34,112 bases of DNA from an alpha proteobacterium AAP38 (GCA_001296005.1 LJHR01000058.1:1-34112); one strand, 5' to 3'; numbered from the stretch's first letter, positions 15,753 to 26,024 are shown. The notes: generated by a model from the sequence alone, not told the origin. A program made the numbers and translations.

Positions 15753-16122
15753 CCGTTGCCTTCCATGCCGGTGCCTTGGCCACCCCGTTTTCGCCCTTGT
15801 GGATGGGACATGCCCAAACGCAAAAGCGCCAGTGCGCGACACTCGCGGACTGGCGGGGCACCTCGGTGCCGAATTCCTACCCAATGCAGGGTGGCCGAGT
15901 TGATACAGCGGTAAGGGCACAGAGTCAATGTGGCGGTCCGGGATGAAGGGTGCCGGCACCCGCATGCCACGCAAAGATGCAGGCATGATGGTCCGATACC
16001 CACTTCCGTAATAGTCTTCCTGTCCGGCTATACGAAATCTTCACTTTCGTCTTCTTAATGCTAGGGTGATCCTTGTGGATCGTCAGATTGCTTTGAATAT
16101 CCCGTAATAATGGGGTGAGGAC
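15753..16122. other. 370-bp divergent intergenic region between ffh and pentapeptide gene 2
   Basis: No credible gene is seen. The half near the pentapeptide gene is AT-richer and holds a perfect dyad ACGAAA-N7-TTTCGT (16032-16050) and a loose promoter-like TTGTGG-N15-TGAATA (16073-16099). GGGGTGAGGAC just before 16123 serves as ribosome-binding site. The half near ffh is GC-rich and should contain the ffh promoter, which I cannot place. Confidence 0.4.
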
Positions 16123-17502
16123 ATGGGCGGCGAGATCGGGCGGGGCCCGGACCGGTCGCGGATCAGTGTTGCGGAATTGCAAGGCGTGCTGAGCCGGCAT
16201 CAGGCCTTTCTGCGCCGGCAGGCCGGTGGGGCGCGCGCCAATTTGAAGTTGCGCGACCTGTCGCATATGGATCTGTCCGGTTTTGACCTGTCGGATGCCG
16301 ACCTGTCGGGGGCAAAGCTGTTCGGCACGCGGCTGGAGGGGGCGAACCTGTCGGGGGCCACGCTCTATGCCGCCGATCTGCGTCTGGCCAATATGGAAGG
16401 AGCGGACCTGCGCAAGGCCGATCTGCGCGGTGCCTGTCTGCGCGGCGCGGTCCTGACCGAGGCCATCCTGTCCGACAGCGACCTGCGCGATGGCACCATC
16501 ATGCATGTGCGCAAGAATGGCGACATCGCCGCGCATGAGTTTGAGACGGTGTCGGTGAATACCGAGCTGTCGGTGGCGACCATCCGGGCCGCCGACCTGT
16601 CGCGCGCCAAAATCTCCAACGCGTTCGTCATGCAGACGGACCTGACGGATGCCATCCTGCGCGGGACCAAGTTCGTGCGCGCCAACCTTTCCAATTCCAA
16701 CCTGACGGGCTGTGACCTGACGGGTGCCGATCTGCGGGAGGCGAACCTGTCGGGGGCCAGGTTGTCGGGGGCCAACCTGACGGGGGCGGAACTGAACGCG
16801 ACGCGGTTCCTGGGTGCCGACCTGATCGGCGTGATCATGGATGATGTGACGCGCCGCGCCGCCAATCTGGACGGGGCCATCCTGTCGCGTGAATTGTCCA
16901 GCGATGGACGGCCCTTGGAACAGATCCTGGCCGATCACCGCATCTGGGTAGACAGCCAGGGACGTGACGGTATCCGGGCCGACCTGTCGGGCGTGGACCT
17001 GTCGGGCCGCGACCTGTCGGGACAGACATTGTCGGCGGCCCTGCTGCACCGGACCATGCTGCGCGGGGCCGACCTTTCAGGTGCCACGCTGGCTATGGCC
17101 GACCTGTCGCTGGCCGACCTGCGTGATGCCGACCTGACCGCCGCCGACATGCGCGGCGCCAGTCTGGAACGGGCCACCTGTTCGGGGGCCGTCCTGGTCC
17201 GGGCCGACCTGGGGCCGGTACAGATACAAAGCAACGCCGCAAGGCTGTGGCCTGCCAACCTGAACCGTGTGCGCTTCGACGGGGCCGACCTGGGGGCCGC
17301 GAACCTGCGCAAGGCCAAGGCGACGCAGGCCGTCTTCACCCGGGCCAGCCTGATCCGGACCGACATGGGCGGGGCGGAATTGATCAGCGCCGATATGTCG
17401 GGTGCCGTCTGCACCCAACTGGCGCTGGACGGGGCCAACACCACCGACCTGCGCCATGCCGGGGCCAGGGACCTGATCCTGCCGGAACTGGACGATCTAT
17501 AA
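16123..17502 (+). CDS. Pentapeptide-repeat protein (second paralogue)
   Basis: 459 residues, cytoplasmic by absence of signal or membrane segments. It repeats the architecture of the protein at 2070-3377: a helical cap (ELQGVLSRHQAFLRRQAGGA, about residue 19), a first pentapeptide coil interrupted near residue 128 (MHVRKNGDIAAHEFETVSVN), a second cap near residue 265 (LEQILADHRIWVDSQGRDGI) followed by RADLSGVDLSGRDLSG, and a second coil interrupted by VQIQSNAARLWPANLNRV, sharing WPANL with its paralogue. It lacks the acidic tail of the first copy and ends LILPELDDL. It lies between ffh and mdh, about 13 kb from the other copy. Function unknown. Confidence 0.9.
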   Translation: MGGEIGRGPDRSRISVAELQGVLSRHQAFLRRQAGGARANLKLRDLSHMDLSGFDLSDADLSGAKLFGTRLEGANLSGATLYAADLRLANMEGADLRKADLRGACLRGAVLTEAILSDSDLRDGTIMHVRKNGDIAAHEFETVSVNTELSVATIRAADLSRAKISNAFVMQTDLTDAILRGTKFVRANLSNSNLTGCDLTGADLREANLSGARLSGANLTGAELNATRFLGADLIGVIMDDVTRRAANLDGAILSRELSSDGRPLEQILADHRIWVDSQGRDGIRADLSGVDLSGRDLSGQTLSAALLHRTMLRGADLSGATLAMADLSLADLRDADLTAADMRGASLERATCSGAVLVRADLGPVQIQSNAARLWPANLNRVRFDGADLGAANLRKAKATQAVFTRASLIRTDMGGAELISADMSGAVCTQLALDGANTTDLRHAGARDLILPELDDL

Positions 17503-17706
17503 TATATAAGGTGTGCGACGGTGCGGAATGCCGCGAAGTCAGGGCCGCGCCGTCACCTATTCCGTTCCCGCCGCAGTGCCGCATACGGGCCTTGCGTCAG
17601 GCGCTGGCCTGCCACCCCGCACCCACGACCCTTGTCGGCTTGCCCGAACGGCTGTTTCACGCTAATCACGCCGCCCAGGGTCATCCCGCATTGCAGCTAA
17701 GGAAAG

Positions 17707-18736
<1,030 letters not shown>

Positions 18737-18783
18737 TCCCTTTACCTTTATCAGAAGGTGCTGGTTTCCAGCCCTTCCGGCAC

Positions 18784-18817
18784 AAAACCCCGCCCGACCA
18801 TCCGGGCGGGGTTTTTT
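18784..18817 (+). terminator. mdh: Rho-independent terminator after mdh
   Basis: AAAACCCCGCCCG pairs with CGGGCGGGGTTTT around a six-base loop, followed by further T residues (six in a row from 18812). It lies 48 bp past the mdh stop and ends the mdh transcript. Confidence 0.92.
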
Positions 18818-19292
18818 GTTTCCGCGGCACAGCGCCTGCTGGTCATTATTTATCAATACCCGCTGCCTTTATAAATAATTTCATAAAATACAGGCCAAAT
18901 ATCCACAAAGAAACTGCATGGCTGGACCTGTGATCTTTGCTTCTGTTGCAAAACTGATCTGCATCACAGCGGTACGAAAGTATAGGTTTGGGTCATTTTC
19001 TTAACCATTCGGTTACGGGTCGCCCGTATAGTCCGCTCCATCAGACGGACGCCACGAATAAAAAAGCGCTGATCGCGCTGTCGCTGTGGTGATCCCATGA
19101 AGTGTCTAGTTAATTTGGTGGCGTTGCCAAGTCGTTCGAACAAGGTGGCGTCACAAGGTCAGTAAAGACATGCGGCCAACAGTGGCACGTGCCCAAAAGG
19201 GTGCGATTTCTGTTGACGGCTTGGCGCCTTTGCTGGCACCTCCCCGCCCCATCGCACCGACAAACACGCCATCGTAAGGAATTGGACACCCC
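18818..19292 (+). promoter_or_regulatory. AT-richer upstream region of the first small exported protein gene
   Basis: 475 bp without a credible gene. It holds the palindrome CTGAT-CTGC-ATCAC (18954-18967), an imperfect FNR/CRP-type dyad with intact TGAT-N4-ATCA core. A possible -10, TATAGT (19027-19032), is followed by the hairpin GTCCG...CGGAC and then a leader of about 250 bases. The long distance to the ATG at 19293 leaves room for a structured 5' UTR or a small RNA; I cannot define either. Confidence 0.35.
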
Positions 19293-19607
19293 ATGAAGAC
19301 CGCCCTGCTGTTCGCCACCGCCCTGCTGTCCCTGACCGCCACCTCCGCTTTCGCCGCTGGCTGCGAACAGGGTAACCCGCCGGCTCTGGTTGATGGCGCC
19401 ACCGCCAGCCAGGAACAGATGGCCGAAGCCATGAAGGCCGTTAAGGCCTACATCGTGTCGACCGAGGAATATCAGGCCTGCCTGGAAGCTGCTGGCAAGG
19501 GCGGCAAGATGGACATGGAAGCCTACAACAAGTCCGCCGCCCGCATGGAAGCGCTGGCCGCCGACTTCAATAAGCAGCTGAAGACCTTCAAGGCCCGCAA
19601 CGGCTGA
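19293..19607 (+). CDS. Small exported protein, paralogue 1
   Basis: 104 residues. A type I signal peptide (MKTALLFATALLSLTATSAFA, cut after AFA) leaves a mature protein of about 83 residues with two cysteines (CEQG near the new N-terminus and YQACL near the middle) that could form one disulfide in the periplasm. Motifs: NPPALVDGATAS, MKAVKAYIVSTEEYQACL, then a charged helix to FNKQLKTFKARNG. The proline-rich DGxTAS start followed by a VKAY...YxxCL helix recurs in small alphaproteobacterial exported proteins of unknown function. It is followed by a GAAA-loop terminator, so it is monocistronic. A close paralogue lies 330 bp downstream. Confidence 0.85.
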   Translation: MKTALLFATALLSLTATSAFAAGCEQGNPPALVDGATASQEQMAEAMKAVKAYIVSTEEYQACLEAAGKGGKMDMEAYNKSAARMEALAADFNKQLKTFKARNG

Positions 19608-19657
19608 TTTAGGTTTCTGCCGCCACCCGCTCTTCGCTGGGCAGGCGCTTTTACGAG

Positions 19658-19688
19658 AACCCGTGCCGGGAAACCGGCGCGGGTTTTT
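19658..19688 (+). terminator. Rho-independent terminator after paralogue 1
   Basis: AACCCGTGCCGG (19658-19669) pairs with CCGGCGCGGGTT (19674-19685), one T-G wobble, around a GAAA tetraloop, followed by TTTTT. It lies 50 bp past the stop. Confidence 0.9.
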
Positions 19689-19747
19689 CATTTTGGCCGC
19701 CCGACGTTGGCGCATGCATTTACCATTCGGTCCCGCCGCAGCTGTAA

Positions 19748-19776
19748 TTGACGGGCAGGCGTGAAGATTTTATCCT
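19748..19776 (+). promoter_or_regulatory. Candidate promoter of paralogue 2
   Basis: TTGACG (19748-19753) with a 17-base spacer to TATCCT (19771-19776). Transcription from here gives a leader of about 155 bases before the ATG at 19939. The surrounding 19689-19938 region has no other gene and is AT-rich. Confidence 0.45.
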
Positions 19777-19872
19777 TCACAACAAGTTTAGGGAGATAAG
19801 GGCATAATTGCCCAATAATTAGTCAGTTGGGGATAACTTGGCACCCAATAAAACCTGGATAACGGGCCGTGG

Positions 19873-19890
19873 TTGATGCGCGGGCATCAA
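19873..19890 (+). promoter_or_regulatory. Perfect dyad TTGATGC-GCGG-GCATCAA in the leader of paralogue 2
   Basis: Seven-base arms with a four-base loop, 49 bp before the start codon. It is not a standard FNR box because TTGAT and ATCAA are eight, not four, apart. As DNA it could be an operator; as RNA a stem-loop in the leader. Confidence 0.4.
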
Positions 19891-19938
19891 GGACGATTCC
19901 GATGTCTAAAATTTTATTGTTCTTTGGGGTGTCAAACG

Positions 19939-20250
19939 ATGAAAAAAGCAATCCTGTCTACCGCCATCACCATGATTCTGTTTACCGGTGCCGCACAGGC
20001 TGCCTGTGAACAGGGTGATCCGCCCACCCTGCCCGACGGGGCCACCGCGTCTGAGACCCAGATGGCGGACGCCGTAAAGGCCGTGAAGGCCTACATCGCC
20101 GCCACCGAGGAGTATCAGGCCTGCCTGACCGCCGAGGGCAAGCGCGGTAAGATGGATATCGAAAGCTACAACAAGTCGACCGAGCGCATGGAAAAGCTGG
20201 CCGCCAACTTCAACAAGCAGTTGAAGGCCTTCAAGGGCCGGGGCGGTTGA
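19939..20250 (+). CDS. Small exported protein, paralogue 2
   Basis: 103 residues from the ATG at 19939; an earlier start at 19873 would put a charged stretch before the signal peptide. The signal peptide MKKAILSTAITMILFTGAAQ is followed by AA and ACEQGDPPTLPDGATAS. The mature protein matches paralogue 1 along its whole length, including both cysteines, VKAYI-x2-TEEYQACL and FNKQLK-x-FK. Signal peptides and flanking DNA differ, so the duplication is not very recent and each copy has its own control region. Function unknown; envelope stress or metal/redox roles are only guesses. Confidence 0.85.
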   Translation: MKKAILSTAITMILFTGAAQAACEQGDPPTLPDGATASETQMADAVKAVKAYIAATEEYQACLTAEGKRGKMDIESYNKSTERMEKLAANFNKQLKAFKGRGG

Positions 20251-20266
20251 TCCATACATATGTCTT

Positions 20267-20301
20267 ACTGGCCGGTTCCAGGCATGTGCGGGCCGGCCAG
20301 T
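20267..20301 (+). terminator. Possible weak terminator after paralogue 2
   Basis: ACTGGCCGG (20267-20275) pairs perfectly with CCGGCCAGT (20293-20301) around 17 bases. Only GGGACATTT follows, so the T-run is poor. The rest of the 372-bp gap up to sucC holds the promoter candidate listed next and a GC-rich leader, but no gene. Confidence 0.4.
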
Positions 20302-20503
20302 GGGACATTTCACCGGCAGGTGACAGACGTAGTGGTCCTGTCGCCGTTACATGGCACCCTTGCACCCGACGCTCGTGCTTACCGCATCTGCGGCAGGCTC
20401 TTGTTGCGCTGCAAGGGTTTGCGCCATTTCGTATCGTGAAGGCGCCCGTGGACCCGTGCAAAATTCCGCATATTGACGGGCACGACAAGGGACCTTTGGA
20501 TGG

Positions 20504-20531
20504 TTGATCCCGGTTCCCATAGTGCTAAAGT
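20504..20531 (+). promoter_or_regulatory. sucC: Candidate sigma-70 promoter of sucCD
   Basis: TTGATC (20504-20509), 16-base spacer, TAAAGT (20526-20531). It would give a GC-rich leader of about 85 bases before the sucC ATG at 20623, with several possible hairpins but no riboswitch class that I recognise. Confidence 0.4.
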
Positions 20532-20622
20532 GCCGCCCGCGTGGGGGTTGGACCTCCGTGTGCGGCTGGGCGGATCCCCGCTCTGCCGGCCCGTCTCCCA
20601 TCCAGAGCAAGACGGCTGAGCG

Positions 20623-21819
<1,197 letters not shown>

Positions 21820-21820
21820 C

Positions 21821-22693
21821 ATGGCCGTTCTCGTCAATAAAGACACCAAGGTCATCTGCCAGGGCTTCACCGGCGCGCAGGGGACCTTCCATTCCGAACA
21901 GGCCATCGCCTATGGCACCAAGATGGTCGGCGGCGTGACCCCCGGTAAGGGCGGTTCCAAGCATCTCGACCTGCCGGTGTTCGACACCGTGTCGGACGCG
22001 GTGCTGAAGACCGGCGCCAATGCCTCGGTCATCTATGTGCCGCCGCCGTTCGCCGCCGATGCCATCCTGGAAGCCATTGATGCCGAACTGCCGCTGGTGG
22101 TTTGCATCACCGAAGGCATCCCGGTGCTGGACATGGTCCGCGTCAAGCGCGCGCTTGCCAATAGCAAGACCCGCCTGATCGGTCCGAACTGCCCCGGCGT
22201 CATCACCCCGGACGAGTGCAAGATCGGCATCATGCCCGGCCACATCCACAAGCGTGGCAAGATCGGCATCGTGTCCCGTTCCGGCACCCTGACCTACGAA
22301 GCGGTGGCGCAGACCACAGCGGCGGGCCTGGGCCAGACCACCTGCATCGGCATTGGCGGCGACCCCGTCAATGGCACGAACTTCGTGGACGCGCTGGAAA
22401 TGTTCGCCCGCGACCCGGAAACCGAAGGCATCATCATGATCGGCGAGATCGGTGGTGACGCAGAGGTGAACGGTGCGGAGTACATCAAGGCGTCGGGCCT
22501 GAAGAAGCCGGTCGTCGGCTTCATCGCCGGTCGCACCGCCCCGCCGGGCCGCCGCATGGGCCATGCCGGTGCCGTGATCTCCGGCGGTAACGACACCGCC
22601 GAATTCAAGGTGGAAGCCATGCGCGCCGCCGGTATCCATGTCTCCGAAAGCCCGGCCAGCCTGGGCTCGACCATGGTGAAGGCACTGGGCTGA
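21821..22693 (+). CDS. sucD: Succinyl-CoA synthetase alpha subunit
   Basis: 290 residues. The alpha subunit binds CoA and carries the phosphohistidine. Motifs: [20 protein letters not shown] and [13 protein letters not shown] (CoA site), [32 protein letters not shown], and the phosphorylated-histidine loop [20 protein letters not shown]. Partner is SucC immediately upstream. A terminator follows, so sucA and sucB (2-oxoglutarate dehydrogenase), often next in this operon, are encoded elsewhere. Confidence 0.98.
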   Translation: MAVLVNKDTKVICQGFTGAQGTFHSEQAIAYGTKMVGGVTPGKGGSKHLDLPVFDTVSDAVLKTGANASVIYVPPPFAADAILEAIDAELPLVVCITEGIPVLDMVRVKRALANSKTRLIGPNCPGVITPDECKIGIMPGHIHKRGKIGIVSRSGTLTYEAVAQTTAAGLGQTTCIGIGGDPVNGTNFVDALEMFARDPETEGIIMIGEIGGDAEVNGAEYIKASGLKKPVVGFIAGRTAPPGRRMGHAGAVISGGNDTAEFKVEAMRAAGIHVSESPASLGSTMVKALG

Positions 22694-22721
22694 TTTTTTG
22701 GCCCAAGGCGTTTGAGTAAGG

Positions 22722-22756
22722 AAAACCCCCGCGGGATCGCTCCGGCGGGGGTTTTT
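22722..22756. terminator. sucD: Terminator between sucD and the convergent XRE regulator gene
   Basis: AAAACCCCCGC-G-GGA pairs with TCC-G-GCGGGGGTTTT with one internal mismatch and a short loop, followed by TTTTT on the plus strand and by TTTTCC on the minus strand. It probably ends both convergent transcripts. Confidence 0.85.
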
Positions 22757-22784
22757 CGTTTCAGGCAATCAGGGAGGATCGGTT

Positions 22785-23297
22785 CTACTTCTCCGGCGCT
22801 TCCGCCGCCCTTGACAGCGGATGGCCGGCCAATTCGCTTTCGGTCAGGCGGGCAGATGCGACATAGAGATGAGCGATCATCTCGCCCTTCTCAAGGGCGC
22901 TCAAGGCACGGCCACGGTCGCGTTCCTCCCGCTCCACCCGGCTGATCATGGCGGCCAGCAGATAGGCGTCCACCACAGGCTCGGGCTCCCCGACTGGATG
23001 AGGACGAAGGGAAGGGGTGGAAGCGGCAGCGGTCGACAAAGAGATGATGGTCGGGTTCATGGAGGCCACATCCTGGCCGGGGACCAGCATCTCCCCTTCC
23101 CCTGTCAGCAGCCAGTTCAGGTTCACACCCCGGCGGGCCAGTTCCAGCAGCCATTCCACCTTGGGCGGACCGGCATCCCCCTCATAGGCGCTGTAGGTGG
23201 AACTGGGCAGGCCCAGATGCGCGGCCATGTCGGACCGGCGGGCAAAGCCAAGGCGATGGCGCAGAAGCCGCAGCCGTGCAGCGATACTATTCGTCAT
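22785..23297 (-). CDS. XRE-family (CI repressor-like) transcriptional regulator
   Basis: 170 residues from the ATG at 23297 with GGGGAG upstream. The N-terminal helix-turn-helix (about residues 5-70) reads IAARLRLLRHRLGFARRSDM, AAHLGLPSSTYSAYEGDAGP, then LLELARRGVNLNWLLTGEGE; the N-(L)NWLLTGEG ending is typical of phage-repressor-like HTH domains. The rest is a linker of low complexity and a helical C-terminus (AYLLAAMISRVEREERDRGR). There is no LexA-type S24 peptidase domain, so it would not self-cleave. No phage genes lie nearby. Its likely target is its own upstream region, which is unusually free of genes and holds a perfect dyad at 23402-23421. Confidence 0.83.
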   Translation of the reverse strand: MTNSIAARLRLLRHRLGFARRSDMAAHLGLPSSTYSAYEGDAGPPKVEWLLELARRGVNLNWLLTGEGEMLVPGQDVASMNPTIISLSTAAASTPSLRPHPVGEPEPVVDAYLLAAMISRVEREERDRGRALSALEKGEMIAHLYVASARLTESELAGHPLSRAAEAPEK

Positions 23298-24215
23298 AAC
23301 CGCTCCCCGGTCAGGTGTCCGATTCGGCGATCGTTGACAGCGACTATTTCAGCAACCGAAAGATGTTTACGCGAAAGCATGTGATGGCGACAGGAGGTGC
23401 TGCGCATGCTGGTGCATGCGCGTGAAGACGCCAACCTTCCATTCACCATCGCGCCCGAGAACACGCGCGTTGGCAACGGATTGTCGTTGAATTCCCGTTT
23501 TTCGATGCGTAAACTCGTTTTCAAGAGAAAAGCCCTTTGAGGGATGAAAGAAAAATTCAGAAAACGAAACAAGAGAGCCGAATTTCCGCAAATCCAGCCC
23601 CCGACCACAGCTAATGTGGTCCAGGAATGGAAGCAGGTGCGAAAATACATTCCGGGCACCGAAGGCCACTCTCCTCCTGTTTTCTGTTGTGAAACTGCAA
23701 AGTGTGTGATGTGCCTGCCGGTCCTAGTCTCCATCAGTCGAATGCTGTTGATGGTGACTGACTTTGCACCCATTTGTCAAAGTCGGTTGTATCCGATCTT
23801 GACGATGTCGGTGAAGTCATATGACTACAGGCGATGGAGTGCGATCTCTATTCTTGCTTTGATTGCACGTCCAGACATGACCTATTTCGTCAACAATCTG
23901 CTCTCCAAGCCCCTGTTCTGGACAAGTTAAGAGAGGCCCTGCGCCCATCTGCAACATTGTCGGGAGCAAAGCAGATAGAGCAAAACTGTTATGTTTCCGT
24001 TACCCTGGCGAAGTGTCCTGCCTTGCCTCACCTGTTCTTTGGCATAGGAACGGGTTTACATGCATTGGGCCGGCAAGACGCCCGATCATCCGCGCCGGAC
24101 CGGTCCATAAGCACGACAACAGTGGGGATGAGCAACGACACGACACTTTCCTGACCGGTCACCGGACAGGCGCTTCGGCGGGAGCACAGGACGAACAATA
24201 GCAGCGCGACCGGAC
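23298..24215. other. AT-richer 0.9-kb stretch without a credible gene
   Basis: GC content drops visibly compared with both sides. Short open frames exist (23544-23930 plus, 23367-23669 minus), but they lack the strong G/C third-position bias of real genes here and no motif is seen in them. It holds two perfect dyads, at 23402-23421 and GACCACA-GCTAA-TGTGGTC at 23603-23621. It could be a decayed gene, a regulatory region for the XRE gene, or the site of an untranslated RNA. I cannot decide between these. Confidence 0.5.
23402..23421 (-). promoter_or_regulatory. Perfect dyad GCGCATGC-TGGT-GCATGCGC upstream of the XRE gene
   Basis: Eight-base perfect arms with a four-base spacer, 105 bp upstream of the XRE start codon. 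The length and symmetry suit the binding site of a dimeric HTH protein; autoregulation is inferred. Confidence 0.4.
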
Positions 24216-25832
24216 CTACCGCCCGACGCGGGCGACCATCGATTCGTCCATCTCGTCATTGGAGGGTGCGGGACGCGGTGCGGAGCCGCGCGCCACATGG
24301 TTCGCGGGGAACCGAAAACGGAAGACCGTGCCCTGGCCCAGCTTGCTGTCCACCGACACAGCGGCACCGTGCAGTTCAGCCAGAGCCCGTGCAATGGAGA
24401 GGCCCAAGCCCGTCCCGTTCTGATGATCCTGTACCCGCCCCACCTGTTCGAACGGACGCCAGATGCGCTCCAGATCGCCCTCGGGAATGCCCATGCCGGT
24501 ATCTGCTACGGACAGGACCAGCCGTCCGTCATGGCGGTCTAATTCAGCGACCAGGCGGATATCCCCGCCATGGGGCGTGAACTTCACGGCATTGCCGACA
24601 ATGTTCAGCAGCAATTGCCGCAGCGCCCGTTCATCGGCCAGCAGCAGCAGCGGCTCACCCGCTGGCAGTTCCACCTCAATGGACAGGTTCTTATCCCGCG
24701 ACAGGCCGCGCGCGATCCGCTGAATCTGACGCAGTTCCCCTTCCAGGGGAATCCAGCAGGGTTCCAGCGTCAGCCGCCCCGCCTCAATCTTCGACAGGTG
24801 CAGCATGTCATTGATCACGGCCAGCAAATGGTTGGCCGCCACCATGATGTCACCCGCATATTCCGCATGGCGCGGGTCGGGCGGCACCCCGTCACGGTCG
24901 CCGCTGGCGATCATCCCGGCGAAGCCCAGAATGGCATTCAGGGGCGTGCGCAACTCATGGCTCATGGTCGCGATGAAGGCGGATTTTGTCCGGGATGCAG
25001 CTTCCGCGGCCAGACGGGCCGCCTCTGCGGCGGCGGCCTTGGCCTGCGCCGTCACATCCACGACCGTCGCCTGGATGGCATATTGCCCGTCCCAGACGAT
25101 GCGGCGGGCCAACACATCGACATGGATCAGCGAGCCATCGCAACAGATATTGGGGGTTGAACGGATGATGGGCAGCTTGCCCCCGGCCAGCAGAATGGAC
25201 CAGGCGCGATTGGCCTGTTCGCGCCCCGGTTCCGGAATGATGCGGTCCAACTCCATCGACAGCACATCCAGCACCGACGAATAGCCCAGCATCTGGGCAT
25301 AGGCGGTGTTGCAGAACAGGATGCGCCGGCCCGAATGCACGACAATCCCCTGCACCGAGCCTTCGACCATGTCGCGCAGGCGCTGTTCATTGGCGCGCAT
25401 CGCCTGTTCGATGTCGCGCGCCTCCGTCACGTCGCGCGCCTCCACCATCAGGCGGATGGCGCCATCGGCACCGGGATCGATGGGCGTGACCGACAGGTCG
25501 AAGACCAGCGGGGCACCCGTTTCCGGCCCCGTGGCCGCATCGAAACGGATGGTGGCGCCCCTGCCGGCCGCCTGTACCGCCGATATCAGCCGTTCACGCA
25601 CCCCCGGTGACCCGCGCCACCAGGGCGTATCCCACAGAGCCAGGCCCAACACCTGTTCTGCCGCCAGATCACCCACGCGCAGGGCGGCACGGTTGGCCGC
25701 ACGAACGGTTCCGTCCGAGTCCAAAAGGACCAGCACCTGCGAGGTGCTGTTGAAATAGGAAAGGAACAGACGGTCCGCCCCCGCCGCCCCCAGGGCCGGC
25801 AAATCAAGCGCGGTCGAATCCAACGCGACCAT
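24216..25832 (-). CDS. PAS-domain sensor histidine kinase (cytoplasmic, orphan)
   Basis: 538 residues from the ATG at 25832; an ATG at 25919 would add 29 residues without domain character. Two PAS domains come first (about 20-140, with QVLVLLDSDGTVRAANRAAL, and about 150-270, with GIVVHSGRRILFCNTAYAQM), then an alanine-rich coiled coil, HisKA with MSHELRTPLNAILGFAGM (phospho-His near 298), and HATPase_c with LLLNIVGNAVKFTPHGG (N box), VADTGMGIPE (G1) and GTGLGLSIARALAELHG (G2). No transmembrane segment, receiver domain or neighbouring response regulator is present, so it reads a cytoplasmic signal and its partner is encoded elsewhere. It follows prfB on the same strand but beyond that gene's terminator. 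Confidence 0.93.
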   Translation of the reverse strand: MVALDSTALDLPALGAAGADRLFLSYFNSTSQVLVLLDSDGTVRAANRAALRVGDLAAEQVLGLALWDTPWWRGSPGVRERLISAVQAAGRGATIRFDAATGPETGAPLVFDLSVTPIDPGADGAIRLMVEARDVTEARDIEQAMRANEQRLRDMVEGSVQGIVVHSGRRILFCNTAYAQMLGYSSVLDVLSMELDRIIPEPGREQANRAWSILLAGGKLPIIRSTPNICCDGSLIHVDVLARRIVWDGQYAIQATVVDVTAQAKAAAAEAARLAAEAASRTKSAFIATMSHELRTPLNAILGFAGMIASGDRDGVPPDPRHAEYAGDIMVAANHLLAVINDMLHLSKIEAGRLTLEPCWIPLEGELRQIQRIARGLSRDKNLSIEVELPAGEPLLLLADERALRQLLLNIVGNAVKFTPHGGDIRLVAELDRHDGRLVLSVADTGMGIPEGDLERIWRPFEQVGRVQDHQNGTGLGLSIARALAELHGAAVSVDSKLGQGTVFRFRFPANHVARGSAPRPAPSNDEMDESMVARVGR

Positions 25833-25949
25833 CGGGCAACCCCATACGATGCCTGATCGCGTCCCACCGACGCTGGGGCATCCGTTTTGAAAAATGGGAA
25901 CGGGCTGGCGCTTTTTCATGCGCCGCGCCCGGTTGCCCCTTTCTGAGGC

Positions 25950-25987
25950 AAAAACGAAGGCCCGGCAACAGATTGTTACCGGGCCTT
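25950..25987 (-). terminator. prfB: Rho-independent terminator of prfB
   Basis: AAGGCCCGGCAACA (25957-25970) pairs with TGTTACCGGGCCTT (25974-25987) with one mismatch, and on the minus strand is followed by CGTTTTT. It lies 37 bp past the prfB stop. Confidence 0.85.
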
Positions 25988-26024
25988 GGCAGAAAACGTC
26001 ACTTTTGATGAAGCCGCCAGATCG

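Noticed and set aside
15893-15925. tRNA-Ser/Leu-like start (GGTGGCCGAGTTGATACAGC) upstream of ffh
   Set aside because: Only the D-arm-like part matches. No anticodon stem, T-arm (GGTTCNANNCC) or CCA end follows at the right distance.
19110-19715. Minus-strand 201-codon frame opposite the first small exported protein
   Set aside because: The plus-strand frame has a signal peptide, a paralogue and a terminator; the minus frame is its shadow.
22785-23297. Evidence of a prophage from the CI-like repressor
   Set aside because: No integrase, structural genes, attachment-site repeats or tRNA target is seen around it; an isolated chromosomal XRE regulator is sufficient.
23294-23930. Overlapping short frames on both strands in the AT-richer region
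   Set aside because: They lack G/C third-position bias, recognisable motifs and homologous neighbours; none could be preferred over the others.
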